A stretch of 64,000 nt of DNA from Cyrtodaria siliqua (Eukaryota > Mollusca > Bivalvia > Adapedonta > Hiatellidae). Position numbers and translations under genes: made by a program. This document shows positions 22,904 through 33,084 of the stretch, piece by piece. The stretch spans positions 62,001 through 126,000 of the forward strand of contig JAWPHD010004496.1 in the NCBI GenBank assembly GCA_037043455.1, written 5' to 3'. The first letter of the stretch is position 1, and every line of letters starts with the position of its first letter. Under the pieces are notes generated by a model that saw only the letters and a list, made by a program, of their open reading frames with translations, made no database searches and had not been told where the DNA came from.

Positions 22904-23753
22904 GTTATTACACTATAAAGTAGGTTATTTGCATCAATGCTTGATTAAAAACTTTCTTTACATAGTATATATACAAGTAGATACAAAACTTGAGCAGGAA
23001 ATGTCGTATTCGCAGAACACAGCCAACCACAAATTAAAAACAAACAACATGGATAAATAATCATTTAGAAATAACGTATACGTGATATCGCAAACAAACA
23101 GGTAAACATTGGGGGTACAGTCTTCCTTGGTCAGTGACAAAAAACCACAGGGGTTTAGACCCGGTTCTAGGGTGCACCGAACCTAACTCATATCCTATTA
23201 CCGTCCCAATAAACAGGACGCTGTGGTCTAGTGGTAGAGCGTTGGACCCAACCCATTTCTGAAAAGTCGTGGGTTCGATACCCGACATGACCATATGTGT
23301 TGTGTCCCTGAGCCAGACACTTTATCTGCCTTTGCTTAAGTACTGGTTCTACCCAGAAAGACATCGAGAGTGATTAAAATAAGTTCATAGAGCTTTCGTT
23401 ACAATCGATGAAAAATAAATAAGTTTAAAATTAAACAGGACAGTTTCAATGAACATGCTGTTCTATCAACTAGGCAGAATTAATAGGCTACAAAGTAATC
23501 ATGTATATATGAATATAAAATACAATAGAAAACCACAAAACAAGTATTGCATGACTGAACAGAAATCAGAGCAACACGAGAATAAACCACTAATGAATGA
23601 CAACCCAAGATTAAAGACAAGCATTACACTTTGCATTCCTATTCAGGATGTAGGCAGCATCCAGAACTAACTAAAAACTGTCCTGTAGAAATCACAGCAC
23701 CCAATCGCAACAGCACCGTAGGTTCACACTGTACCACAAACACAGACCGAAAT
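22904..23753. repeat. 850-bp duplicated block, copy 1
   Basis: It aligns with 26034-26889 from end to end with few mismatches and small indels (offset 3,130). It contains a Penelope-like tail carrying the SINE. Confidence 0.85.
23220..23432 (+). mobile_element. tRNA-headed SINE, copy 1, with 9-bp target duplication
   Basis: The 5' head carries a Pol III A box (TGGTCTAGTGGTAGAGCG) and B box (GGGTTCGATACCC). A core with GTGTCCCTGAGCCAGACAC follows, then a short A/T-rich end. AAACAGGAC flanks both sides (23211-23219 and 23433-23441). The target was a Penelope-like tail, whose AAACAGGACAG sequence resumes after the SINE. Confidence 0.8.
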
Positions 23754-24139
23754 TAATTATTGAAACCAAATGTGTCGTATGTTCACGAGATGGTAGACGT
23801 GTGGTTCTTTTCACGAACGAGCGGATGAGAGTGAGTGAAAATAAAACACGTCTACCATTGAGTGAAGGATTTGAAAATAATCGATCCCAGCAGTTAAATA
23901 ATTTTTTTATTACTGGTGTATAACTACGTTCAAACGACGATTCTCCAAGAACAGGAGGAAAATACATAATAAATAAAAGCGAACGTCTATTGACAAAGAA
24001 CAGAATTTTCTGTTTCAAAATAACGAGTATTTCTGCTTATAATATATACATACGAGCCAATAGGTCGCCGTCATAGCCTATGTGTACAAAACAAGATTCA
24101 TGTCCGTATACTGATACACCCGACTTCTATGTTCTATAC

Positions 24140-24402
24140 TAAAAGGAAAAAAACGCAATTCTGGAATTTCCCCCATATTTTTGTATGTATAATATGCTGC
24201 TGTAAATCGAATGGTACATGGCACTGTGATTAAAACGTCAATAACAGCACAGTTTTTTCCTTTCTCTTACTAGCTGCAACATTTGTTTTTACAATACATC
24301 ATGGAATATCTCTGCAATATTACGCAGGCGTATGTGTGCAGTGTACACATTATATAGCGGAAAGTCACCAGTTGCCTTTCTTGTTTCCTTTAGTACATGT
24401 TC
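24140..24402. mobile_element. Inverted-repeat DNA element, copy c, internally deleted
   Basis: Termini ACTAAAAGGAAAAAAACGCA and TTGCCTTTCTTGTTTCCTTT enclose blocks shared with copies a and b (TCGAATGGTACATGGC, GTGATTAAAACGTC). About 200 internal bases are absent. Confidence 0.6.
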
Positions 24403-26033
24403 TAGTAGTAAATATAAAATAACATAGATTTCAAAGATCTCAGCCAACCAACAGCAAGTACTTGAAAAAACAACAACAATACCTTTACTTTTATTTTACT
24501 TTACTTTAAACATATTGTATTGCTTTTGTTTTATATACAAGCAAAAGGGCTGGGCCACAAGGTCTTCCAACACGTATTATAATTAACAATTAACAAGATG
24601 GCAATATAATTAACACCAAATATTCGTATTCATTTTTCAGTTAAAAAAAGAAGAGAGGAGTAAATAAAATAAATTTGTAGGATAGATAAAACAAAGAAGG
24701 AATAAATGGTGGTGTGGTTTTAGGGTCTTGCCTTGAGCGGGTGTCAAAATTAGTGTATATGATCTCAATTCGTCATCAACTCCTTTAGTATCTTTAACGT
24801 AAAGTTGAACACGATTAAAAATAGTACTATTATCTTTATGCGTATAACCTTCTTTTCCAAATAAAATACTCGTATGAATAGATACGTAATCATTTGATTT
24901 TCTTAAGTTGTAAGGAGCATCTCTGCCAACTAGTCATCGGTGTAGCTACTATTAGGCCATATAGGCCCGGGCCTATACATCAATTTGAAAAATGAAAAGA
25001 AAATAAAGGTCCACAAAATGCAATAAAAACTTAAGCTGGAAGGGTTAGGGGGTTAAGGGTCACGATTTGTTTCTTATTTTATTTTTCTGTGTAGGTAATT
25101 TAATTTTGTCAAATGTTAGTTCTCAAATTTGTCAAAGAATATTTCTTTAAATACCACACAAGTGTTCTATCAGATACGTCAACGCAGCGTTACATAGCTA
25201 AGTCTAAAAAAACATGCTGGGAGAGCATGCACCCAGACCCCATAGTTTGTCGGGCCTATAAATGCATTTCAGGTCTACTACGCTTTGTATGTCAGGGAAG
25301 AGTTACAAGATATTCAGGCAAAAACCAGTTAACTTTATAAGCAAAAACAAAACAACACACAATAATTACACGAGTTGATTGCCAGCAGGCATATTTATAT
25401 CGTAAAACTTGTTTATATGTTTCCCTTTGTCTTATTATCTAAACGTATGATTACTATGCAACCTAACTATGCAAACTACATGTATCTAAGAAATAAACTA
25501 TTTCGAGCGCGTTTATATTGTGTTAGATCAATTCCTCACGTGTGTCAAATACTGTATAAAACATGTACTTGATGTAAAACACTGGTTAGTGAAAGTACAC
25601 TGACCGTCCCATTGAATTGAACAACATTTTCAAATACAATAAAACACCTCTAAGATTTCACTTTCAGTTGACGATCAAAACAATGTTCTGTTTTTCTGCA
25701 TTGTATATAGGTACTCATTTCAACATTCTCATTTCGTCTTTTCTATTAAAAATGATTTTTTTGTTTTTTAAGTTATGCCGTAGTACGAACTAGGTATATA
25801 CCATGAAAACGAAATTAGAACCTTGAAGTTAATTCTGCACTGAAATGTAAGCCAACTCCGTATTGGAAAGTACATAAACTATATATGTTTATTTTCAGTG
25901 TTATATTTGGCATCACTTGCCATAATAATTTCATTTAGGCAACATATATATTAATTACAAGATGATTATCACATGGCATGGTGCTATAACGTATATGGAA
26001 GGTTCAGTCATGAGTGTCATGAGTGTACCCATC
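24403..26033. other. No gene seen
   Basis: A possible LINE-tail-like GGGCTGGGCCACAAGGTC at about 24550 and the relic shared with 7855 at 25485. The open frame at 25113-25340 has no recognisable motif. Confidence 0.4.
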
Positions 26034-26889
26034 GTTATTACGCTATAAAGTAGATTATTTGCATCAATGCTTGATTATTTTTTTCTTTACATAGTATATA
26101 TACAAGTAGATACAAAACTTGAGCAGGAAATGTCGTATACACAGAACACAGCCAACCACTCATTATAAACAAACAACATGGATAAATAATCATTTAGAAA
26201 TAACGTATACGTGATATCGCAAACAAACAGGTAAACATTGGGGGTACAGTCTTCCTTGGTCAGTGACAAAAAACCACAGGGGTTTAGACCCGGTTCTAGG
26301 GTGCACCGAACCTAACTCATATCCTATTACCATCCCAATAAACAGGACGCTGTGGTCTAGTGGTAGAGCGTTGGACCCAACCCATGACTGAAAAGTCGTG
26401 GGTTCGATACCCGACATGACCATATGTGTTGTGTCCCTGAGCCAGACACTTTATCTGCCTTTGCTTAAGTACTGGTTCTACCCAGAAAGACATCGAAAGT
26501 GATTAAAATAAGTTCATAGAGCTTTCGTTACAATCGATGAAAAATAAATAAGTTTAAAATAAAACAGGACAGTTTCAATGAACAGGTTGTTCACTCTATC
26601 AACTAAGCAGAATTAATAGGCTACAAAGTAATCATGTATATATGAATATACAAATACAATAGAAAACCACAACACAAGTATTGCATGACTGAACAGAAAT
26701 CAGAGCAACACGAGAATAAACCACTAATGAATGACAACCCAAGATTAAAGACAAGCATTAAACTTTGCATTCCTATTCAGTATGTAGGCAGCATCCAGAA
26801 CTAACTAAAAATTGTTCTATAGAAATCACAGTACCCAATCGCAACAGCACCGTAGGTTCGCACTGTACCACAAACACAAAGCGAAATAA
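26034..26889. repeat. 850-bp duplicated block, copy 2
   Basis: The second copy, ending about 280 bases beyond the TLR stop codon, so the TLR 3' UTR may read into it. An ATTAAA-type poly(A) signal on the minus strand (26905-26910) lies at its edge. Confidence 0.85.
26349..26561 (+). mobile_element. tRNA-headed SINE, copy 2 (carried by a duplication)
   Basis: Near-identical to the SINE at 23220-23432, with the same AAACAGGAC flanks (26340-26348, 26562-26570). It was copied as part of the larger duplication, not inserted anew. Confidence 0.8.
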
Positions 26890-27170
26890 TGAAGTTTGGT
26901 GTTTTTAATAGCAGATTCAGGGTTGGAATTTACAAGGTATGATCCATTTGTTGTACAGCACAAAAATACGCTGAAACGACGTTGGACGCCGCCATCTCTA
27001 TTATATAGGATGGGAAGAAATAAAATCATTGATCGAATGCACGGGGAGATGTTTAACCACCGCCACACTGCACAAGTGACACAGTTGTGAATACAAACAT
27101 AAGCAAAATGGTCTGATAGAAATCACAGCACACAAACGTACCATTTTCTTATCTTAATCATCATGCTAAT

Positions 27171-30084
27171 TTAAAGTGTTATCATCAAATCTAGTAAACA
27201 TAGTGTTTCATTGATATGAGTTTTGGATGCTTGATTCGGACTTGATCCTTTGCAATCTTGCCAAAACATTTCCTTTGCAGATTCGTCTTCCGTTTGAGCT
27301 GGATAATCGATGTAAGATCTAGTCTTGAATATATCATTGATATCGATCCATTTTCTATTGTGCAAAACATTCTTTGGTATTTCCTCGATGAATATAGCGA
27401 AATAAATCTTCCTTCCGCGCTTTAACGCTTCCTCCTGGGCCATTCTCATGGCGATTTCCCATTCGCGATCTTCAAGTGACTTTCTGGATGTGACGAATAT
27501 TGTCACGCGACTCACGTTAATTGCATTTCCGATCATCCTGTAGACGCTTTGTCCGGGTACGAAATCTCTTTCCGGAATACAGAGCCGAGAGCTAACGTTT
27601 TCCTCTAAATGATGTTTCATATTTTCCATCACAAAATCTCGATCAGCCTCCGCTGAAGCTACGTATGCATCGTATTTAAATGAATTTCTTTGCTCGTATA
27701 AATATGTACTGTCCAATGAGACATATCCATTTCTTTGTCGTATACGACGAGTCCCTATTCGGCGCCCGGCTACGTAATACCAATAGCGAATCTTCCATCG
27801 ATATCTGTACACGAGTATTCCAACGGTGATATTGATGATAAACATTAGAGCTACCATCAGTCCGACGATAAGAGGTCCGTGTGATGCACACTGCTTTTCA
27901 AGGTACGCTATTATATCTCTCAGATGCCTGTTATCACTAATAATGACACGTGTCTGATTGTCAAATTCACAGTCCGATATTATAACATTGATGTAATTTG
28001 TCTGGTGCTTAAATACCCATTTTAAGAAATCAATATTCTTGCAGTTGCACATAATATTGTTTCTGGTCAAGTTTAAGATGAAAGGAGTTCCATGTGATTG
28101 AAAATGGTCTATTGCGATTGCTTCTATAGTGTGAGTCAGATCTGTCGGAATGGTGGAAATGCTGTTTTTACTTAGGTCAAGTATAGACAAATTCTTCATG
28201 TGACTGACGCGTAGATCGAACTCTGTCATTATATTGCAACTTGCGTTCAAAATCCGCAGACTTGCTTGTGACTTGAGAAACATATTCGGGATAATCCTCA
28301 CTCGGTTCAATGATATGTCCAATAGTTCTAGTTTTGACAGATTCCTAAGCAATTGACCGTTCACATCATTTTCTATATCGAATCCCAAAAGATTCATTTG
28401 TATAAGAAGTACCTTGATATTGCCAAGCTCATCGAAGAACCCGATTCTGACACGCGTGCACAAATTGTTGCTTAAGTCCAGATATTCCAACTTTGCAAGA
28501 CCATACACCGGACCATCCCAACAGTAAAGCATGGAATTAGAGGCGTTTATATGCCTCAAAACATTATCGGGATCTACTCTGAATTTAAAAATAGGGTGAG
28601 TAAGTTTGCTATGACTTATATCGAGGTATTCCAAGTTCTTTGGCAGTGTAGGGGTAACAGGGAGAAGCTTGGCTGGGAGTTTGGGGCACACAGAGGCAAT
28701 ATTGTGTAGTTGTTGGTGTTGCGACTCTAATTCAAAGTTGATGTATTCCATTGTATTGTTACCAAGCCTAAATTCCGGTGCAATACTCGGCTTACTTTGT
28801 TCGATTTTCAAGTTAACATCCTCCCGTCTGTGACTGATAAAGCTTGCGTTACTTCTTTTATCAGTACCATTGCTCGCCATAGCCTTGCCACAGTCTTTAC
28901 ATTTGTTACAATAACCAACCGTATTGGAACTAGACAATTCATTATTGACAAGCTTATCTTTTGTTTCTTTAAATAACAGTAAGTTTGGGAAAAATTGGTA
29001 CGATAGATCTAACCATTTTAAATTTTGCATTTGACTCACGTACAGCACATATGGCTGAAGTCTGAATTCATTATTGCTGACATCAATGACTTCAAGCGTG
29101 GCCGGAAGAAGTTTCATTGCATTATGTTCTACACTCACTATGTTGTTGTGTTCCAGATGTAATTCGGTCAGGTTTAGGTTTGACATTCTTCTTAGTATCG
29201 TGTTGGTAATCAAAACTCCACACACCATAGAAGATGTAGGATATATGTTGTTTAACATTAGAATAGAAATATTTGTTCGTTGAAGACTTTCGAATGCCAA
29301 CGATGCTTCTTCTAATCCCAAGTCATTATTGTAGGACAAATCTAGAGTATGGAGATTGAATAGTGATCCTAATGCGTCTTTTTCAATACGCTTTACACCG
29401 CAATGGCGAATGTATAAATGGGTAACAGTTACTACATTATCGAACATGCCCCTGATAATGTCTGTTTCACACCGCTCTTTTAAATCTAAATCTCCTGGAA
29501 GTCGAAGGACTCTTAAATTTGTCATTTTGTTGAAACCTGGTCCAAGACTTCTATTCGTCATTCCATCCATCCATAGTTCCCTGAGAGATATAAGTTTTGC
29601 CAAGGCTTCGTCAGGGTAGGTCCCAAATTGATTGGGCGACGTGGTACCGTACATGTTAAGTACTTCCAATTTACGCAAGTCTTGAAAAAGTGTTTGATGA
29701 ACCGTTATGTTCGTTAGAGGCAAGTATTCATTGTATGATATGTTCAAGTGAGTTAGATTTGTTAGTCCCTTAAACAGTCCATAACAGCTGGATATATTTT
29801 TCAAGCCTGAGTTAGAAAGATCCAGTACCTTAAGAGAAGTCGCATTCAATAATGGCGAACCTTGGATGGCCGATAACTGCGTATGTGACATATTCAAAAG
29901 AACAGCTCTACTCGGAACTGGAGGAATACTGGTCAAGTTTCGAAACGAGCAGTTTATGTAGAGGTTATTCTCAAACTGTTCACACGCACAAATCGTGCAC
30001 GTGTCGTTTGAAGAAAATGTTGACGCCACTTGAATCTCTGTCAAAACAGCAAGTAATATTGCAACACATACTGTAGTTCCAGAC
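27171..30084 (-). CDS. Toll-like receptor, main coding exon
   Basis: A single exon encodes nearly all of a Toll-like receptor, about 971 residues counting the Met supplied by the upstream exon. It starts after the acceptor TTCTTTTTCAG with G|TCT GGA, giving a signal peptide (TTVCVAILLAVL). An LRRNT-like Cys cluster (CTICACEQ) comes next, then about 20 leucine-rich repeats with LxxLxLxxN spacing. A less regular insert with CNKCKDC lies near the middle. One LRRCT (NNIMCNCKN, then two more Cys) sits just before the membrane. The transmembrane helix is near residues 734-760 and a TIR domain spans about 800-940. TIR box 1 is YDAYVAS, box 2 RDFVPG with the key Pro, box 3 an FW. One C-terminal Cys cluster makes it the single-cluster (vertebrate-like) type. 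No frameshift or internal stop is seen, so it should be a functional innate immune receptor; its ligand cannot be inferred. Confidence 0.93.
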
Positions 30085-30353
30085 CTGAAAAAGAAAACGA
30101 AATAAACTCAGGATAAAGAAACGCACAGTGACACTTTTCTCGTAATATTAAAGAAAATTCCGATGGTGTTTTATGAAAAAACTAGTAACAGAAAGGACAA
30201 AACTGCTATGTATAGGATAGACGCTATGAATATAAATCTTCACTATTAAGAACAAGAAAGGGAGGTAACGTAGCGACATACCCCGGTTTCTTAAAACTTT
30301 GAGGGGTAATGTATTTCTTTATTATTTAAGTGTAAATTAAACACATAATACGT

Positions 30354-30556
30354 ATTGGTTGGTTGGTTGGTTACATGGTGTTTTACGTCGTTTTCAGCAC
30401 ATTTTAGGGTATTTATGACGGTCGATCTTTTAGCGGTGGAGGCAGACAAATCATGTTTTAATGGGTAAACCCAGTACTGTATACCCCGTTACCATCTGCA
30501 GGAATCGACACTTTCTCATATACAAGTCGAGCTCCGATGGGGATTAATTTTACCCT
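30354..30556 (-). mobile_element. SINE, second family, in the TLR 5' intron
   Basis: The reverse complement contains GGAGCTCGACTTGTATATGA, GAAAGTGTCGATTCCTGCAG and GGTATACAGTACTGG, then AAACGACGTAAAACACCATG and a (CCAA)n tail. It is the fullest 3' end of this family here. Confidence 0.6.
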
Positions 30557-31568
30557 GAGCATTAATACCACCAGGTGATATAACCAAATAACAAGCGTGC
30601 AGATGTGCCTGCTGACACAAAATGTAATTATTAACAAAAAAACACATGCGCGTCAATTCTGTGCGTTTGGCTCATTGTGCAAGCGCCATTTGATTGTCGT
30701 GGGGCAAAATGTCAACAAAATACAAACAGCCAATATTTATAAGGATGATTTAGCACTAATAGATCAGAAGAATTTAAAGGCACACACGGCAATCTTGCTT
30801 TTTGAAACACTCACGGCGTCCCGTTCGTTTATCTACACAACGTGCACTTGTTCAATCATTAATACTAATTATAAGACCAGTATCAAGCACGTTGTTTTTG
30901 CGTATAATTAACTGGTGATACTATTGCACGATAACGTATTTAATCTCATGGTAAAATAAGATTAACAAATGAAAACTCAAAATTTCATTTAATTATTTGC
31001 AGGCAGGTTGCAAGTCAAAATGATACTTGATAAATAAATCGAAAAGAAAATTTCAGTGCTGGAAAACCATTTCAAGATTGCCGTGTGTCCCTTTAAAAAT
31101 ACTAAACGATTAAGTGATGCTTTATAATAGTAATGTTTGCCCTACCAGTATATGGAACTACAATATAATACGCATTTCAATATATATATAATAATAATTA
31201 TACTTTTGTTTTCATAATAAAATGCTATTACCTAATGATTAATAAAAATGCCTTCTCCAAAAAGACAAACGCATTTCTACTGCACTTGACATAACACTAT
31301 CAACAAACAATGAACGTGCACAGTATCTGACTCTCGAGACAGAATATCGTTGTTCAATGTTCGTAATTCGAGTCGCCATTTAACAATTGCGACCATTAAC
31401 AACTGATATATCGTCACAAAAGTCAAAATGGCCAAAACTTGTTTATACACTACAGTTAACCTATATTGCCTATTGCGATTGTAAATTTAAGATGTTTTAC
31501 AGATAATGTTGTTGGCATTACTTTCTCTTTGACTAATTTCATGCATTTATTGCATAATAGATACAGTA

Positions 31569-31654
31569 TGGTCTCATCGAGTTGGTTGATTTAAATCGAG
31601 AGGGGTGTAGCCCATCGAGGTGTTTCAATCAACCACCGAGATGAGACCATTCTC
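31569..31654. mobile_element. Foldback repeat, complete copy (TLR intron)
   Basis: Arms TGGTCTCATCGAGTTGGTTG and CAACCACCGAGATGAGACCA pair around GGGGTGTAGCCC. Two partial relatives lie at 32790-32860 and 33005-33075. Confidence 0.65.
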
Positions 31655-31978
31655 TATTTGTTTTGTAGCATGCCCATTTCAGCTGTCTGCCATACTCTAG
31701 CTTCCAATAACTGGTAGTTAGAATATACCATTTATTCTGACAGGTGTTATTTTCAATTAAACGATTTACACTTTTGTAAATACAAAGGTAATTTCAGTGA
31801 CCATGCTACACTGTCAACGTATTGTATCGCGGTGCATTTTATCATCGTACATCAAAGTCATTTGTATTATCATACGTTTATAAGTAATTAAAACCTATGA
31901 AGAGAATTCAATGGTGTATACGTGTGCATGTATAGCGATACAATACAAACAATCCCCCCCCCCCACTCAAAACGCACA

Positions 31979-32044
31979 AAAAACACACATACAAAACATA
32001 CACACGTAAACACACACACGCACACACACACACACTCACACACA
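31979..32044. repeat. CA microsatellite
   Basis: Interrupted (CA)n with a preceding run of C at about 31954-31963. Confidence 0.8.
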
Positions 32045-32096
32045 TGTTAGTGTTTGGTGTTAGTTCAAAATTAACTCAATAAAAAACAATACTTAC

Positions 32097-32143
32097 ATGA
32101 TAAGTCCTTATTGGCTAGTTCAAACATACAATTAACAACTAAC
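32097..32143 (-). CDS. Proposed TLR exon 1: 5' UTR plus the first two bases of the start codon
   Basis: The main TLR exon has no in-frame ATG ahead of its signal peptide: an in-frame TGA sits just upstream of the acceptor, and the next Met is past the LRRNT. Reading upstream on the minus strand, ACTTATCAT at 32097-32105 is followed by a full donor GTAAGT (32091-32096). Joining AT to the G at 30084 gives ATG TCT GGA ACT ACA, that is Met-Ser-Gly-Thr-Thr and then the hydrophobic core. The upstream limit (about 32143) assumes transcription starts roughly 25-30 bases below a TATATAAG box. The exon is almost entirely untranslated. Phase and context fit well, but the junction is unproven. Confidence 0.55.
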
Positions 32144-32168
32144 TACAGCGAAGCACAAAATTAATCCA

Positions 32169-32176
32169 CTTATATA
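32169..32176 (-). promoter_or_regulatory. TATA box of the TLR gene
   Basis: TATATAAG on the minus strand lies about 70 bases upstream of the proposed split start codon. It is a near-ideal TATA element at a sensible distance for a 5' UTR of about 45 bases. Confidence 0.4.
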
Positions 32177-32179
32177 TCT

Positions 32180-33004
32180 AGGAAGAGGGAAGTGTATGAT
32201 GAATATGATTTCAACGCTTTGTCTAGGTATAGGTACCTTCAAGCTGTTTTTAATAGTATTCAGAGTGTGGGAAAATTACTTAAAGCTTTTCACTCTATGC
32301 ATAACATGATACTAGTTAAAGCATATGCACGAGTCATGGAATGATCAGATAATTCACAAAATTACAATAAGATATATAATATTAAAGATATTGCCCAAGA
32401 GCTTATTATACACATGTTGCGAAAAATGGATGAACATGAGAAGTACTATTGAGGTAGCAAGGCAAACATATGCCATTGTTGCAAGCAGATATCCCACGCT
32501 TTACTACGTACTATCGAATATACATGATAAAATAATGTGTCTAATATCATATTGTTATAAACATTCTGTAAAAGTTTTGTTTGGAGTGGATGGGAAATAG
32601 AGGGGTTAGGTTGCCCACTAGGCACAATAAATTATTTACTTTTTTGCTAATTCAAAAGCAGATAACACAGCTATTAACAAACGAATCTGGTTAGCACAAG
32701 TGATGTTGCAGATTCAAGGACAGATAACTCTCATTGATACCATCGAATAGCAGGCTGAAGAACTGGTCCAAGACTATATGTAATAGATAGAGTCTGGTCT
32801 CAGCGAGTTGGCTTATTTAAACACCGAGATGGGCGTAGCATGGTCGGTGATATTTACTTTGATGAATGCAGAGCAATAAATCGTTTAATTTAGGGTAACT
32901 AAAGGGGCGTGACTACACCGTACTACAACTACCCGATTTTGGAATTTAGAGTACGGTCACTATGAAGTCACAGTGTTACTAGGTACACCATGCTACAAAA
33001 ATGA
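32180..33004. other. Upstream flank of the TLR gene
   Basis: Diverged dispersed monomers (GCCCACTAGGCACAATAA at about 32612) and a half foldback; no gene. Confidence 0.4.
32790..32860. mobile_element. Foldback repeat, half copy
   Basis: GGTCTCAGCGAGTTGGCTTA and AAACACCGAGATGGGCGTAG match one arm of the family; the other arm is lost. Confidence 0.5.
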
Positions 33005-33075
33005 TAGAGTCTGTCTCAGCTCGTTGGTTATTTAAACACCTCGATGGGCTACGCCCATCTCGGTGTTTAAATCTA
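33005..33075. mobile_element. Foldback repeat with a 41-bp near-perfect palindrome
   Basis: TTTAAACACC...GGTGTTTAAA at 33031-33071 is symmetric around GATGGGCTACGCCCATC with one or two mismatches. The outer left arm (GTCTCAGCTCGTTGG) remains, the outer right arm does not. Confidence 0.6.
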
Positions 33076-33084
33076 TTACTTATA

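Larger units (their letters stand above)
30085..32096 (-). other. Proposed 5' intron of the TLR gene (2,012 bp)
   Basis: The intron runs from donor GTAAGTAT to acceptor TTTTCTTTTTCAG on the minus strand. It contains a SINE copy (about 30354-30556), a foldback repeat (31569-31654), a poly-C run near 31954 and a CA microsatellite (31979-32044). No other coding sequence is seen. Confidence 0.5.

Noticed and set aside
23061..23294. 77-codon frame with GIEPTTF and SNALPLDHS (also at 26190-26423)
   Set aside because: It is the reverse complement of the SINE tRNA-like head, a well-known false ORF.
23220..23295. Possible functional tRNA gene
   Set aside because: A and B boxes are good, but the segment continues into a SINE core with target duplications, exists in two copies only through duplication, and no convincing full cloverleaf was seen.
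29074..30076. Plus-strand frames within the TLR exon
   Set aside because: Shadows of the minus-strand TLR coding sequence.
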